The notes under the pieces: generated by a model
Database searches by the model: none
Seen by the model: only the letters and a program-made list of their open reading frames with translations
What the model was told of the DNA's origin: nothing
Part shown: piece after piece, positions 63,823 through 64,000 of the stretch
How the letters are laid out: each line of letters opens with the position of its first letter
Numbering within the stretch: position 1 is the stretch's first letter
Origin: CAZNPL01 sp964574815
GTDB taxonomy: Bacteria; Planctomycetota; Phycisphaerae; UBA1845
DNA: 64,000 nt
Assembly (NCBI GenBank): GCA_964574815.1
Contig: CAZNPL010000008.1
Coordinates: 62,001 to 126,000, forward strand
Direction of reading: 5' to 3'
Made by a program: the position numbers and the translations under genes

Positions 63823-64000
63823 TCATGGTGCGCTCTGCGATCTCCATTGCGCGGCCTTGTCGGGATTGCCCATGGCATCGTAGAGTTCGACGAGCAGACT
63901 CGCGACTTTCTCGCACCGATGATGCCGCGGGCCAAGAGCGGATGCGAGCAAGGTATGCGCCCGAAGAAGCGAGGCCTCACCGTCAGCGTGGCGACCAACT
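63823..64000 (-). CDS. TPR protein, C-terminal fragment
   Basis: The minus-strand frame is open from the window edge to TGA at 63823-63825, giving 58 residues. They read as a closing tetratricopeptide repeat: DGEASLLRAHTLLASALGPR, then LLVELYDAMGNPDKAAQW. The same form ends many planctomycete Ser/Thr kinases, such as the one at 419-3589, so a kinase starting beyond the window is likely (inference). Confidence 0.7.
   Translation of the reverse strand, partial: VGRHADGEASLLRAHTLLASALGPRHHRCEKVASLLVELYDAMGNPDKAAQWRSQSAP

Noticed and set aside
63345..63998. Minus-strand open frame across the end of the dockerin gene
   Set aside because: Rich in Arg, Pro and Ser with no pattern; a different minus-strand phase at 63823-64000 gives a clear TPR.

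Overview
The window is GC-rich bacterial DNA carrying about 47 protein-coding genes, one tRNA and no rRNA, CRISPR array, prophage or transposase. Gene content points to the phylum Planctomycetota, probably a Phycisphaerae-like lineage (inference). The pointers are a Ser/Thr kinase with a long TPR tail next to an ECF sigma factor, secreted proteins with dockerin and cohesin-like modules, an IPTL-CTERM surface protein, AlkP-superfamily enzymes, TMTC- and DUF2723-type glycosyltransferases, and two flagellins.

Layout. 0-8 kb: end of an AbgT-type transporter, sigma factor plus kinase on the minus strand, and a two-gene operon of secreted proteins. 8-20 kb: housekeeping genes, namely a CBS protein, tRNA-Gln, a DUF2007 protein, an M14 carboxypeptidase, KDPG aldolase with a CoA-binding protein, EgtB, an enlarged POT-family transporter, DUF2203, and an NfnAB-like flavoprotein pair. 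20-27.5 kb: a minus-strand MacAB-TolC-type export locus with two FtsX/MacB permeases and an embedded Yip1-like membrane protein. 27.5-39 kb: a second ABC exporter, RocD plus ornithine carbamoyltransferase, a DUF2752 protein, two related lipoproteins with a glycosyltransferase, and a PhoB-PhoR pair.

39-48.4 kb is the most unusual part. A cassette of about 4.78 kb is present twice in tandem. Each copy holds a 226-residue membrane protein resembling only the N-terminal membrane part of apolipoprotein N-acyltransferase, a leader with three paired hairpins, an IPTL-CTERM cysteine-rich surface protein, a strong terminator, and a convergent TPR gene. The IPTL gene with its flanks (1205 bp) looks identical in both copies while the rest has diverged, which suggests gene conversion. 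The two TPR proteins share their C-terminal TPR cap but carry different N-terminal enzyme parts: a sulfatase-fold protein without the usual formylglycine residue, and a TMTC-like multi-spanning glycosyltransferase. Two AlkP-superfamily phosphodiesterases and a secreted LolA-like protein follow. I read 39-54 kb as a surface-protein sorting and decoration island (inference).

54-64 kb: two flagellins on the minus strand with an elaborate 3' stem-loop between them, a DUF2723 membrane protein, an NTF2-like protein, an AraC regulator, a methyltransferase, a secreted dockerin protein, and the C-terminus of another TPR protein running off the window end.

Many start codons were moved downstream of the longest open frame because of Shine-Dalgarno sites, signal peptides or overlaps with the preceding stop. 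Long antisense open frames, common in DNA this GC-rich, were treated as shadows.
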